Shown here piece by piece: positions 1-7,009 of a stretch of DNA of 41,144 nucleotides. Source of the DNA: Burkholderiales bacterium (GTDB taxonomy: Bacteria; Pseudomonadota; Gammaproteobacteria; Burkholderiales; Burkholderiaceae_C); the NCBI GenBank assembly GCA_027484405.1, contig JAIXTA010000160.1, positions 1 to 41,144 on the forward strand, given 5' to 3'. The position numbers and the translations under genes were made by a program. The first letter of the stretch is position 1, and each line of letters begins with the position of its first letter. The notes under the pieces were generated by a model. That model was not told the DNA's origin. It saw only the letters and a list, made by a program, of their open reading frames with translations, and ran no database searches.

Positions 1-1
1 G

Positions 2-67
2 CTCGGCTACCTCGGCCGGGAAGAAGGCATCGCCGCCCAGGCCAGCGCCTTGCTTGCAGCGGCGTAG
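2..67 (+). CDS. C-terminal end of an unidentified protein (partial)
   Basis: The window opens inside a reading frame that runs from base 2 to a TAG at 65-67 and encodes 21 residues (LGYLGREEGIAAQASALLAA plus a final A). The Ala-rich helical tail looks like a genuine C-terminus, but it is too short to assign a family. A GC-rich stem-loop lies about 40 nt after the stop, which fits the end of a transcription unit. The gene is cut by the window edge. Confidence 0.5.
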   Translation, partial: LGYLGREEGIAAQASALLAAA

Positions 68-106
68 GGTGGTGGCGCGGCTGGGCGGGGCAGGGCAGCC
101 ACGCGC

Positions 107-131
107 CGCCGGCGGATGAGTCCGCCCGGCG
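107..131. other. GC-rich stem-loop after the first partial gene
   Basis: CGCCGGCGGA pairs with TCCGCCCGGCG around a TGAG loop, with one bulged base. It lies about 40 nt past the stop at 67. There is no T-run, so it is not a classical intrinsic terminator. It could stabilise an mRNA 3' end. Confidence 0.35.
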
Positions 132-222
132 TGAGATGCACCGCTGAAAATCGGCTCTCTCAGCGGGGCCCAATCCGCCGGAAACCCGCACCAGATCAGC
201 GAGAAGCCGGTTTGGGATGATT

Positions 223-273
223 TTCAAATGAATGTTGAATCGGCCTGCCCGAAAAGGCCGATCTTCAAATGAA
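223..273. terminator. Stem-loop flanked by two TTCAAATGAA copies between convergent genes
   Basis: ATCGGCC (239-245) pairs with GGCCGAT (256-262) across a 10-nt loop. The stem is flanked on both sides by TTCAAATGAA (223-232 and 264-273), itself an imperfect dyad. The element lies just past the stop of the minus-strand lipoprotein gene (283) and downstream of the plus-strand partial gene, so a bidirectional termination or mRNA-end role is likely. It is AT-rich compared with its surroundings. Confidence 0.5.
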
Positions 274-282
274 AATTGATAA

Positions 283-795
283 TCAACCCAAGCGCCAGCT
301 GCCCCGCACCCAGCCCCAGGCGCCCGAGCTGCCGCCATTGATCTGCCAGACCCAGTGGCCCGGCACCCAGTAGTGGCGCGGTGAGGGCGCCACGGTGATC
401 TGCTCCACGATCACCGGCGGCATGACCGGCACAACCTGGGCCACCCAGTGGCCGTGCACCCAGAACCAGCCGTTGCCTTCCCATTTCCAGTGGCCAGGCA
501 CCCAGCCATACCCGGTTGCAGGCGGTGCGCCGCGGTCTTCCCGGACGGGCGCCGGCATGGCTCGCACCGCGGGTGCAGGGACCACGACCTGCTCGCGCAC
601 CACCAAGCGCTCCCGCGCGGGTGCCACCACACAGCCCGCCAGGCTGGCCGCGAGCAGAGCGCCAGTCAGGCCGCCGAGCAGCATGCGGCGGCTGCGCCCG
701 GCGCTGCTGGGCGGGCTGAGCGGGGCGGAGAGCGCGATGCGAATGTCGCTCAGGGTCGAGGGGACGAGGGTGGCACGAGGCAGAGGGCGGGGCAT
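283..795 (-). CDS. WXXGXW (YXWGXW)-repeat lipoprotein
   Basis: About 170 residues when started at the ATG at 795. The N-terminus has SRRMLLGG followed by a hydrophobic stretch and the lipobox LAGC, so it is a type II signal peptide. The SRRxLL element after a long n-region also resembles a twin-arginine signal, so the long N-terminus may be real; the next ATG (684) would drop these arginines. The mature part has a Pro/Val-rich spacer and then repeated aromatic-Gly units (YGWVPGHWKWEG, WFWVHGHW, HYWVPGHWVW) typical of the YXWGXW/WXXGXW repeat family, which is common in Burkholderiales envelopes and functionally unknown. The open frame extends further upstream to 1035, but that part is low-complexity and lacks a clear start signal. 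Confidence 0.8.
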   Translation of the reverse strand: MPRPLPRATLVPSTLSDIRIALSAPLSPPSSAGRSRRMLLGGLTGALLAASLAGCVVAPARERLVVREQVVVPAPAVRAMPAPVREDRGAPPATGYGWVPGHWKWEGNGWFWVHGHWVAQVVPVMPPVIVEQITVAPSPRHYWVPGHWVWQINGGSSGAWGWVRGSWRLG

Positions 796-1177
796 GTGTG
801 CGGCCTTGGAAGAGAGGGCGGGAGCGCCTGTCTGCCTAACGGGTCGCCGCGCCGGGTGTTGACCCGAGGGGAGCGCATCGACAGGGGCGCGCAAGCCTTG
901 TGTCGGTCTGTGACGGCGGGTTGCGCGGTGCGTCTTTCGGGAACCTTGCGCTGGCCGAACCCGGTGCGCGGCCGTGGAGTGCGCCAGCATGCGGGCGTCC
1001 GGTGCTCGGGGCGCAGGCAGACTGATCCTGCGCAAGTTGTCATTCAGCCGGCGGGGCTACGCTGGTGCCCTGTCCTGTGTCGTCTTGAACAGCACTTGCC
1101 CCGGTTGGGTGGTATCGCTGCGCAAGGGCGCGGCACGCACGACGGACCCGCCTCCATCAACTCTTCAATGCCCGCGC
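796..1177. other. Divergent intergenic region, no gene supported
   Basis: This 382-bp gap separates the divergent starts of the lipoprotein gene and the DUF2189 gene, so promoters for both should lie here. The frames that cross it are open only because the sequence is GC-rich. No sigma-70 promoter or operator could be identified with confidence. Confidence 0.4.
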
Positions 1178-2134
1178 ATGCCCAACCCCTTCGCGCTCCC
1201 GGATGCTCCCCATGCCACGCGGCCCGCGCCGGTTCGGGACGTGCCTGCGCGCCGCCCGGCCGCGTGGCTTGCGCTGGGGCTGCGTGATCTGCTGCTCTGT
1301 CCGGTGCCCGGCGTGCTTCATGGCCTGGCTGTCGCCCTGTTTGCCGGCGTGCTCCTGGCCTTTGCCCATGACCGCTTCTGGCTGCTGGCTGGGGCGTTTT
1401 CCGGCTTTCTGCTCGTGGCGCCGGTGGTGGCGACCGGGCTGTACGCGGTCAGCCGGCGGCTGGAGCAGGGGCCGGTGCAGGAGCCGCCTCAGGTCGGTGA
1501 TACGGCGGCGCGTAGACCGGGTATGGGTGCAGGTGCAGGTGATGAGCCGAGTGCTGAGTTGAGTGCTGAGCGGAGTGCTCGGGCACATGGCGCCCCGCCC
1601 GCTGCCGGTCTGGCTGAGGTCTGGGCCGTCTGGCAGGGCGGGCAGCGCAGCCTGGTGGCCTTCGGCCTGCTGCTGGCCCTGGCAGGCACGGGCTGGGTGC
1701 TGACCTCCGCATCGCTGATTACCTTGTTCAGTACGCAACCCATCCGCACGCCCGCCGACTTCATCACCCATGTGGTGGCCGCGCCTGAAGGCTGGTTGTT
1801 CGAGGCCTGGGTGGCGCTGGGTGCATTTCTGGCTGCACCCATCTTTGCCAGCAGCCTGGTCTCCATTCCGCTGCTTCTGGATCGGCGCATTACGGTCTAC
1901 GCGGCGGTGCTCACCAGCTGGAAGGCGGTGGCCACCAACCCGGTGATTTCAGCGGTCTGGGCGCTGCTGCTTGCCGGCCTCACGCTGCTGGGCTTCGGCA
2001 CGCTGCTGGTGGGCCTGGTGGTCATCGTGCCGGTGTTGGGTCACGCCAGTTGGCACGCATACCGCGATCTGGTGGATGCCGAGGGTCTGCCGCCCCGCGT
2101 GAGTGTGTCTGCGGCGTCTCGTTCCTTTGGCTGA
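1178..2134 (+). CDS. DUF2189 family integral membrane protein
   Basis: 318 residues from the ATG at 1178. An upstream in-frame extension to 974 lacks a credible start. The layout is a short Pro-rich cytoplasmic N-terminus (about residues 1-35), a pair of hydrophobic helices (CPVPGVLHGLAVALFAGVLL and FLLVAPVVATGLYAVSRRLE), a hydrophilic linker, then four further membrane segments ending in an amphipathic tail (HASWHAYRDLVDAEGLP). This arrangement and the closing HASWHAYRD motif match the DUF2189 (PF09955) family, whose function is unknown. The linker at about residues 107-140 is a low-complexity insertion encoded by short tandem repeats. The DUF2788 gene starts 8 nt downstream, so the two are probably co-transcribed. 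Confidence 0.85.
   Translation: MPNPFALPDAPHATRPAPVRDVPARRPAAWLALGLRDLLLCPVPGVLHGLAVALFAGVLLAFAHDRFWLLAGAFSGFLLVAPVVATGLYAVSRRLEQGPVQEPPQVGDTAARRPGMGAGAGDEPSAELSAERSARAHGAPPAAGLAEVWAVWQGGQRSLVAFGLLLALAGTGWVLTSASLITLFSTQPIRTPADFITHVVAAPEGWLFEAWVALGAFLAAPIFASSLVSIPLLLDRRITVYAAVLTSWKAVATNPVISAVWALLLAGLTLLGFGTLLVGLVVIVPVLGHASWHAYRDLVDAEGLPPRVSVSAASRSFG
1549..1584. repeat. Three tandem 12-nt units inside the DUF2189 gene
   Basis: GAGTGCTGAGTT, GAGTGCTGAGCG and a diverged GAGTGCTCGGGC follow one another in frame and encode a Ser/Ala/Glu-rich stretch (SAELSAERSARA) in the cytoplasmic linker. A shorter GGTGCA repeat lies just upstream. Such units are prone to length change by slippage without breaking the frame. 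Confidence 0.7.
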
Positions 2135-2142
2135 GGCGCACC

Positions 2143-2346
2143 ATGAGTGAGGAGCAGATCGCGCAGCTCGGCCTCACCTGGGGGCTGGGCGGATTTATCG
2201 CCTACATGGTGTTCATCATCTTCAAGCTGGCCAAGGACTCCAAGGCTGGCAAGTTCGGCACCTTCGTGCTCTTTCTTGGCCTGGGCTTGGGCATTGTGGG
2301 CTTTCTGGCCAAGAAGGTGATTCAGCTCCTTCTCGGATTATCTTGA
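2143..2346 (+). CDS. DUF2788 family small membrane protein
   Basis: 67 residues with two membrane helices (about residues 12-27 and 40-60) separated by the basic loop KLAKDSKAGKFG. Size, MSEEQIAQLGLTWGLGGFIA-type N-terminus and topology match DUF2788 (PF10981), a short family found mainly in betaproteobacteria and of unknown function. It starts 8 nt after the DUF2189 stop. Confidence 0.85.
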   Translation: MSEEQIAQLGLTWGLGGFIAYMVFIIFKLAKDSKAGKFGTFVLFLGLGLGIVGFLAKKVIQLLLGLS

Positions 2347-2810
2347 TAAAACAGAGAGTTAAGTATCTAACCTCAAGTGATTTATGAGGATCATTCACTT
2401 GCCCTAGGCAAGCTATGGGCGAATCTTTCCTTGCGCGAGGCGCTGTCTGAGACCGTGCACGGCCAGCCTGACTGCCTGATCGAATCCCCATCGGGTGGGC
2501 GGATTGCGACCCTTGCGCCGCCCCGATCTGCTGCGCGCAGAGGGTGCTGGCGTCTGAATGGGGCTGCGTACAGGTGCGGCGCTCGGGTCTTTGAGCCGTG
2601 CGCACGGGCCAGACCTGGGGTTTACGCGCACCCCGCGAGTTCACCAAATTTCAGATTTGTAGGTCATCTGTAGGGACGGGCCGCCCATCATGCCTTCCAA
2701 GGTGCAAGGCGGCAGAGAGCTTGCAGTGGTGACTGATCCCCCACCGCTGTCAGGGAGGAGGCTGCCGTCTTGCACCGCCTAATTCAGAGAACGCTTGGCT
2801 GGAGGGCAGC
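2347..2810. other. Long intergenic region with dyads, upstream of the HExxH cassette
   Basis: This 464-bp stretch separates the DUF2788 gene from the 105-residue gene. Its first 70 bp and a segment near 2640-2670 are distinctly more AT-rich than the window. It contains the palindromes listed separately and a third short one, CAAAT-TTCAG-ATTTG (2646-2660). A frame from a GTG at 2377 (98 codons) has no ribosome-binding site or recognisable domain and is not called. A small RNA cannot be excluded, but no promoter-terminator pair was found. Confidence 0.5.
2374..2412. promoter_or_regulatory. Two adjacent palindromes, possible operator
   Basis: CAAGTGA (2374-2380) is mirrored by TCACTTG (2395-2401) with a 14-nt spacer. 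Overlapping its end is CTTGCC-CTA-GGCAAG (2398-2412). There is no following T-run, so this is more like a protein-binding site than a terminator. It lies about 400 bp before the next gene, so it could act on it only if the transcript has a long leader. Confidence 0.35.
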
Positions 2811-3128
2811 ATGCAAGACACGCAGGACCGTATCAGACTGCAGGACGCAAGCCGGGGCACGCTCGTGCCGGGCGCCAGCCCCATGGGCGGCGCAAGTGGT
2901 ATCCAGAACGCGCTCACGCGTGACGCCTCGCTGAGCTCGCAGTGCGAACTGATCCAGGCTCCGCCGGCCTATGTGCGTCTGCTGCATACCGCCAGTGCCA
3001 GCGACGCCGCAGACAGCAGCCGGCTGGCGCAGCGCCATGCCGAACGCCTGCAGGCGCTGGCCGCGCTGGTGTCCCGCCCGGGCATGCGTCCCACCGAAGC
3101 CTCGCTGGCGGTGAGCTGCATATGGTGA
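2811..3128 (+). CDS. 105-residue protein of unknown function, coupled to the HExxH enzyme; candidate substrate
   Basis: A strong ribosome-binding site (GGAGGG, 4 nt before the ATG) supports this start. The product is soluble, without signal peptide or membrane helix. It has a flexible Gly/Ser/Pro-rich first third (PGASPMGGASG), a middle segment with Cys45 and APPAYVRLLH, a helical Ala/Leu/Arg-rich stretch (about residues 70-88), and a C-terminus ending SCIW with Cys103 and Trp105. It resembles no family I recognise. Its stop lies 7 nt inside the next gene, so the two are translationally coupled. Since the next gene resembles a peptide-modifying hydroxylase, this protein is a reasonable candidate for its substrate. 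That is inference from position only; it could instead be a partner or an unrelated small protein. Confidence 0.65.
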   Translation: MQDTQDRIRLQDASRGTLVPGASPMGGASGIQNALTRDASLSSQCELIQAPPAYVRLLHTASASDAADSSRLAQRHAERLQALAALVSRPGMRPTEASLAVSCIW

Positions 3129-4636
3129 CCCGCGTGTTCGGCCCCCTGTCTGGCGCGGTACCTCGTCAATCTGGCGCTGGCGCGTCCGCCGCGGCGCGAC
3201 GCCCGGCGACTGATCTGCGCTTTCGCGCCCTGGCCCCCGCCCCGGCGATGCGCCGCAGCCTGCCTGCCTCTCTGCAGGCGGCCACGCCCGGCGTCCACGT
3301 CCAGGCACCCTGGGCGGCTTCGCCACCCAATGCATGCACCCCCCTGGAATCCGATGACGACACCCCGGCCAGCCTGCCGGCCAACCGTGCCTGCGCCGAC
3401 GCCGTGCTCATGAGCAGCCTGCTTCAACCCGAGTCTGACTGCACTGCCGAGCTCGTGAAGTCCTCGGCGCTGGCCCGGCTCGATGACCTCCACGCGATCG
3501 GCGAAGTGCTCGCGATGGACGGCGCCTACGACCGCTACCTGACCCCGTGGCAGGAGTGCATGCAGCGGCTGTCCGGCCTGTCGGTGAGTGAACGGGTGCG
3601 CCGCGGTGCGTCGCCCTTGTTCCGGCGCTGGGTGCATTCCCTGGGTCGCGCGCTGATCGACGGTGCCGATGCCGCCCGGGTGTCCATGCTGCTGGGCTAT
3701 GCGCCCAACTACTGCCTGGGCTTCGGTGGCTCGGACAGCCTGAGCCTGCGAGCGCGCGGGCGCATCATCGAAACCTGGGACTGCGCCAGCAGTCTGCAGC
3801 TGCCTGTGGATGCCGAGGCGCTGGACTGGCGGGTGAAGGACATGCGCGACGAGCGCATCATCATGGCGCCCGATACGCGGGGCAGCACTCCGAGCGCTGC
3901 CGTAGGCCTGCGCGTGCAGGGCGGCGTGCCGCTGCTGCGCGATGTCTCCAACTTCGGCAGCATCGTCATCCGCAACGATCTGCCCAGCTTGCGTGTCTGC
4001 CTGGACGAAACCCGCAGTGGTGACCGCGAAGACGCCATCCTGCACGACTGGGTGGATCCGCGCGACCAGGCCTATCCCGCCGGCCAGCGCGAGGCGCTGA
4101 TTGAGGCGGCCCAATGGATGTCGGACGCCTGGCCCGAGATGGTGCAGGAATGGCGTGCCATCCTCTCGGTGGTGGTGCCGCGCCTGCCGCCGCGTGGCTG
4201 GCAGATGAACGGCTTCACGCTGTCGTCCATGCAGGGCGCTGTGTGGGTGAATCCCGGGCGGCCGCTGCAGGCGCTCGAAGGCCTGCTGCATGAGGCGGCC
4301 CACGTCAAGCTGCGCTATGTGGAGGAGTTCTGCCCCATGCTCGCCGCCGCGCAAACCGCAGAACGTTTCCAGGTGAGCTGGCGCACAGACGCGCGGCCAA
4401 TTACAGGGGTGTTCGAAGGCAGCTATGTCAGCGCCATGGCCGCCGAAGGCCTGCACCGCGCGGTGGAAGCCGGCGCCGTGCCGCTGCTTTCGCGCCTGTG
4501 GGCACAGCGCCGCGTGGCGGATCTGCGCCGCGGTGTGCGCCAGGCCACGGCTGTGCTGCGCAAGCACGCCCGGTTCACTCCGGAGGGTGCAAACTTCTGC
4601 GCATGGATCGAGGGCCGGATGCAGGCGCTGAGCTAG
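3122..4636 (+). CDS. HExxH-motif protein, probable aKG-HExxH-type peptide beta-hydroxylase (TIGR04267-like)
   Basis: 504 residues from the ATG at 3122. A later ATG at 3410 (residue 97) is possible because residues 1-95 are low-complexity Ala/Pro/Arg. The catalytic region has LLHEAAHVKL, with H390, E391 and H394 as likely metal ligands. About 25 residues on comes SWRTDARPITGVFEG (419-433), the counterpart of the SPWR-D-RP-G-LHG block I associate with the TIGR04267 family. That family, first noted as putative peptide-modification enzymes, is now named in annotation pipelines as alpha-ketoglutarate-dependent peptide beta-hydroxylase. An upstream LNGF-like segment (MNGFTLSSMQGAVWVNPG) also fits. 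The usual His of the last block appears to be E432 here. It has no signal peptide, so is cytoplasmic, and it overlaps the 105-residue gene. Confidence 0.72.
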   Translation: MVTRVFGPLSGAVPRQSGAGASAAARRPATDLRFRALAPAPAMRRSLPASLQAATPGVHVQAPWAASPPNACTPLESDDDTPASLPANRACADAVLMSSLLQPESDCTAELVKSSALARLDDLHAIGEVLAMDGAYDRYLTPWQECMQRLSGLSVSERVRRGASPLFRRWVHSLGRALIDGADAARVSMLLGYAPNYCLGFGGSDSLSLRARGRIIETWDCASSLQLPVDAEALDWRVKDMRDERIIMAPDTRGSTPSAAVGLRVQGGVPLLRDVSNFGSIVIRNDLPSLRVCLDETRSGDREDAILHDWVDPRDQAYPAGQREALIEAAQWMSDAWPEMVQEWRAILSVVVPRLPPRGWQMNGFTLSSMQGAVWVNPGRPLQALEGLLHEAAHVKLRYVEEFCPMLAAAQTAERFQVSWRTDARPITGVFEGSYVSAMAAEGLHRAVEAGAVPLLSRLWAQRRVADLRRGVRQATAVLRKHARFTPEGANFCAWIEGRMQALS

Positions 4637-4792
4637 CCTCAGCGTCTGGCATGGCCTGGCGCGCCCCGGCAGCGAGGACGGGTCCGACACGGTGCCGGCG
4701 CGAGGCTGCCGCGTGGCAGTGTGGGTACGGCGCTGCAGTCAACTGCGCGCGCGCCCGATAGACTCGCGAACTTCGTGCGTGCGCGAACGGCC

Positions 4793-6907
4793 ATGAACCA
4801 TTCGCCGCCAAGGGCACAGACCGCCATCGGGGGATCAAACGTGTTGGGCAGGGCTTCTTCAACAGACGCAGACAGTCGCGAGCTTGCCGAGCGACTGGCC
4901 GCACTGCGCGAGGCCATCCGTACGGAAGACCCTGTCGGCGAGTCGATCGCCGAGGCTGCGTGGGCGGCTGCCGTGCCTTCGGGCGACACCGGGACCTTGA
5001 AAACGGCCCAGTCCGAGTCTGCCTGGGCCATCTGCGGTCTGGCGCTGTTGAGCCGCTGCGAAGAATTTGCCGACGCCACGGGCTACGAACGTTGGGTCGA
5101 GCGCCGGAGCTGGCTTGAGCAGGCTGCAGGTGACACCGAGTCGCCTGTCATCCACTTCTGGCGTTGTGCAGCCGAATTGGCCTTCCGCTTCGTGACGGGC
5201 AAGACCGACCCGGCGCAACTTGACCAGATGGTCGAGGCGCTCAAGCGGGCCGGTACCGTGGATCCGGAAGACTGGATTCGTGCTGCGCGGGTCACCCTCG
5301 GGCACATGAACCTGCAGCAGGTTCTGGGTGCGGTGGATCACCTCTCGACCCTGGTGGGCGCATCGCGCCAGTATGCGCAGTGCCACCCGGCAGAACAGTC
5401 CAAGTGGAACTACACCTCGGGCTACAGCCGCTACTTCGTGCAGGACTTCGAAGGCGCGCGGCGGCTCTGGCAGTTGGCTGCGGAACTCGCGGAAGCAGCG
5501 CGCTTCGGCTCACTGGCGGTCATGGCCAAGGTCGCCATGGCGCGGCTGGACATCGAGCACAACGAGATGGCTTCGGCCGGCAAGTTGCTGCGCGAGGTGC
5601 AGAAGGATCTTGGCACGCGAAGCGCGCTGGCGCAGGTCAATGCCTATCACCTGGCGGCACGCATTGCCCTGCGCAACGATCAGCCGCAGGAGGCCTTGCA
5701 GCATCTGCAGGCTGGCGCCGCCGCCATGCAATGGGCCGGCATACCAGTGGGCCGGTGGCTGCTGCTGCAAGCCGAGTTTGCCCATGCCTACATTGCCCTG
5801 GGCCGCTACTCGGACGCGCGGGCGGCTGTTGCAAATTCATCTGGTGGCTTCACCACACGCTACGGCGAGTGTCTGGCGCAGATGGCCATGGCCATGGAGA
5901 TGGAGCGCGAGGGCGACATGGGCTATGTGGACGCCTTGCGCGACGCCCTGGGGATCGCCCAGCAGATGAATCTGCGCTCCATGCTGCGTTCCTTGCCACG
6001 GCAGACCGCCTGGGTCTGTGCACGCGCGCTTGAGCACGATATTCAATCCAGCTTCGTCCAGAGTGTGGTGCTGACCCGGCAGCTGATTGCGCCCGTGGAT
6101 GCACCGCCGCAATGGCCTTGGCGCGTCTGGCAGCGCCTGCTGGGTGGCTACGAGCTGCATTGCGACGGCGAGATCCTCGCCAATACCGGCAAGGCGGCCA
6201 GCAAACCGCAGGAGCTGCTCAAACTGCTCGCCGTCAGCGGTGACAACGGTCTGACGGCCGACACTGCGGCCGATGCACTGTGGCCAGACGCCGAAAACCT
6301 CGCAGCAGCGCGCAAGAACCTCGAAGTCACCTTGACCCGTGCCCGCAAGCTGCTGGCCAGCGCCGGCGAGGGCATGCTGCTGATGGCTGACGGGCGCGTG
6401 CGCTTCGACGCGCAATTCTGCGGCTCGGATGCCGCGCTGCTGCAGCGCCTTTGCGATCAGGCGGAGGCCATGGCCAACCGCTTTGGGCAGAGTGGCGCCA
6501 GTGCGGCGCGCCTCGTGGATCTCGCACGGCGCATGGCCGGCGTCTACCGGGGCGAGTTGCTCCCGGGAGAAGCCGATACGCCGTGGTTGCTGTCCGCGCG
6601 TCAGAGCCTGCGCAACGCCTATCTCCGCGCCAGCCTGGCGGTGGCGGGCGTGTTGATGCGCAGCCCGGACATGGTCCTGGGCGGCGCCAGCGCTGCTGAA
6701 CATGCTGCGGCCTTGCTTGAGATCGCGATCGAGCGCGAACCGCTGGCCGAGCAGGGCTATCTTGCGCTGATGCAGTGCTACATGCAGCTCGGGCGTCATG
6801 CCGAAGCCATGCACACGTATCGTCGTTGTCGAGACGCGTTGAGCATTCGACTGGGTATCAAGCCCTCTGCCGCCATGGACGCGCTCAAGGCCAAGCTCGT
6901 GGCCTAG
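4793..6907 (+). CDS. TPR-rich regulator with C-terminal winged-helix and BTAD (SARP-like) domains
   Basis: 704 residues from the ATG at 4793; a GTG at 4841 has a better ribosome-binding site (GGGGGA, 8 nt upstream) and would give 688. The first 430 residues are helical TPR-like repeats with no P-loop visible. From about 440 comes a winged-helix segment like that of SARP/AfsR regulators (LLGGYELHCDGE, KPQELLKLLA, ALWPDAENLAAARKNLEVTL), then a bacterial transcriptional activator domain (about 555-704: YRGELLPGEADTPWL, EREPLAEQGYLALMQCYMQLGRHAEAMHTYRRCR). Classical SARPs start with these domains; here they sit at the C-terminus behind a TPR sensor or scaffold. It begins 156 nt after the HExxH gene on the same strand and is a candidate regulator of it or of the secreted-protein gene downstream. 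Confidence 0.85.
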   Translation: MNHSPPRAQTAIGGSNVLGRASSTDADSRELAERLAALREAIRTEDPVGESIAEAAWAAAVPSGDTGTLKTAQSESAWAICGLALLSRCEEFADATGYERWVERRSWLEQAAGDTESPVIHFWRCAAELAFRFVTGKTDPAQLDQMVEALKRAGTVDPEDWIRAARVTLGHMNLQQVLGAVDHLSTLVGASRQYAQCHPAEQSKWNYTSGYSRYFVQDFEGARRLWQLAAELAEAARFGSLAVMAKVAMARLDIEHNEMASAGKLLREVQKDLGTRSALAQVNAYHLAARIALRNDQPQEALQHLQAGAAAMQWAGIPVGRWLLLQAEFAHAYIALGRYSDARAAVANSSGGFTTRYGECLAQMAMAMEMEREGDMGYVDALRDALGIAQQMNLRSMLRSLPRQTAWVCARALEHDIQSSFVQSVVLTRQLIAPVDAPPQWPWRVWQRLLGGYELHCDGEILANTGKAASKPQELLKLLAVSGDNGLTADTAADALWPDAENLAAARKNLEVTLTRARKLLASAGEGMLLMADGRVRFDAQFCGSDAALLQRLCDQAEAMANRFGQSGASAARLVDLARRMAGVYRGELLPGEADTPWLLSARQSLRNAYLRASLAVAGVLMRSPDMVLGGASAAEHAAALLEIAIEREPLAEQGYLALMQCYMQLGRHAEAMHTYRRCRDALSIRLGIKPSAAMDALKAKLVA

Positions 6908-6971
6908 GCGCGAGGGCGCAGTGCCACAGGAAGTCAACCTGACCGGACCCTGCAGATCGGTCAGGCCCACC

Positions 6972-6989
6972 GACCCGGTGCACCGGGTC
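6972..6989. promoter_or_regulatory. Perfect 18-bp palindrome before the secreted-protein gene
   Basis: GACCCGGTG followed directly by CACCGGGTC is a perfect dyad, 8 nt before the AGGAGG ribosome-binding site of the gene at 7010. As DNA it could be an operator; as RNA it would form a tight hairpin close to the ribosome-binding site. It has no T-run. The upstream BTAD regulator is a natural candidate to test. Confidence 0.45.
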
Positions 6990-7009
6990 AATCATCAAGG
7001 AGGAATCGC

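Noticed and set aside
2377-2673. Open frame of 98 codons in the gap before the HExxH cassette
   Set aside because: It starts at a GTG with no ribosome-binding site, has codon use unlike neighbouring genes and shows no recognisable domain.
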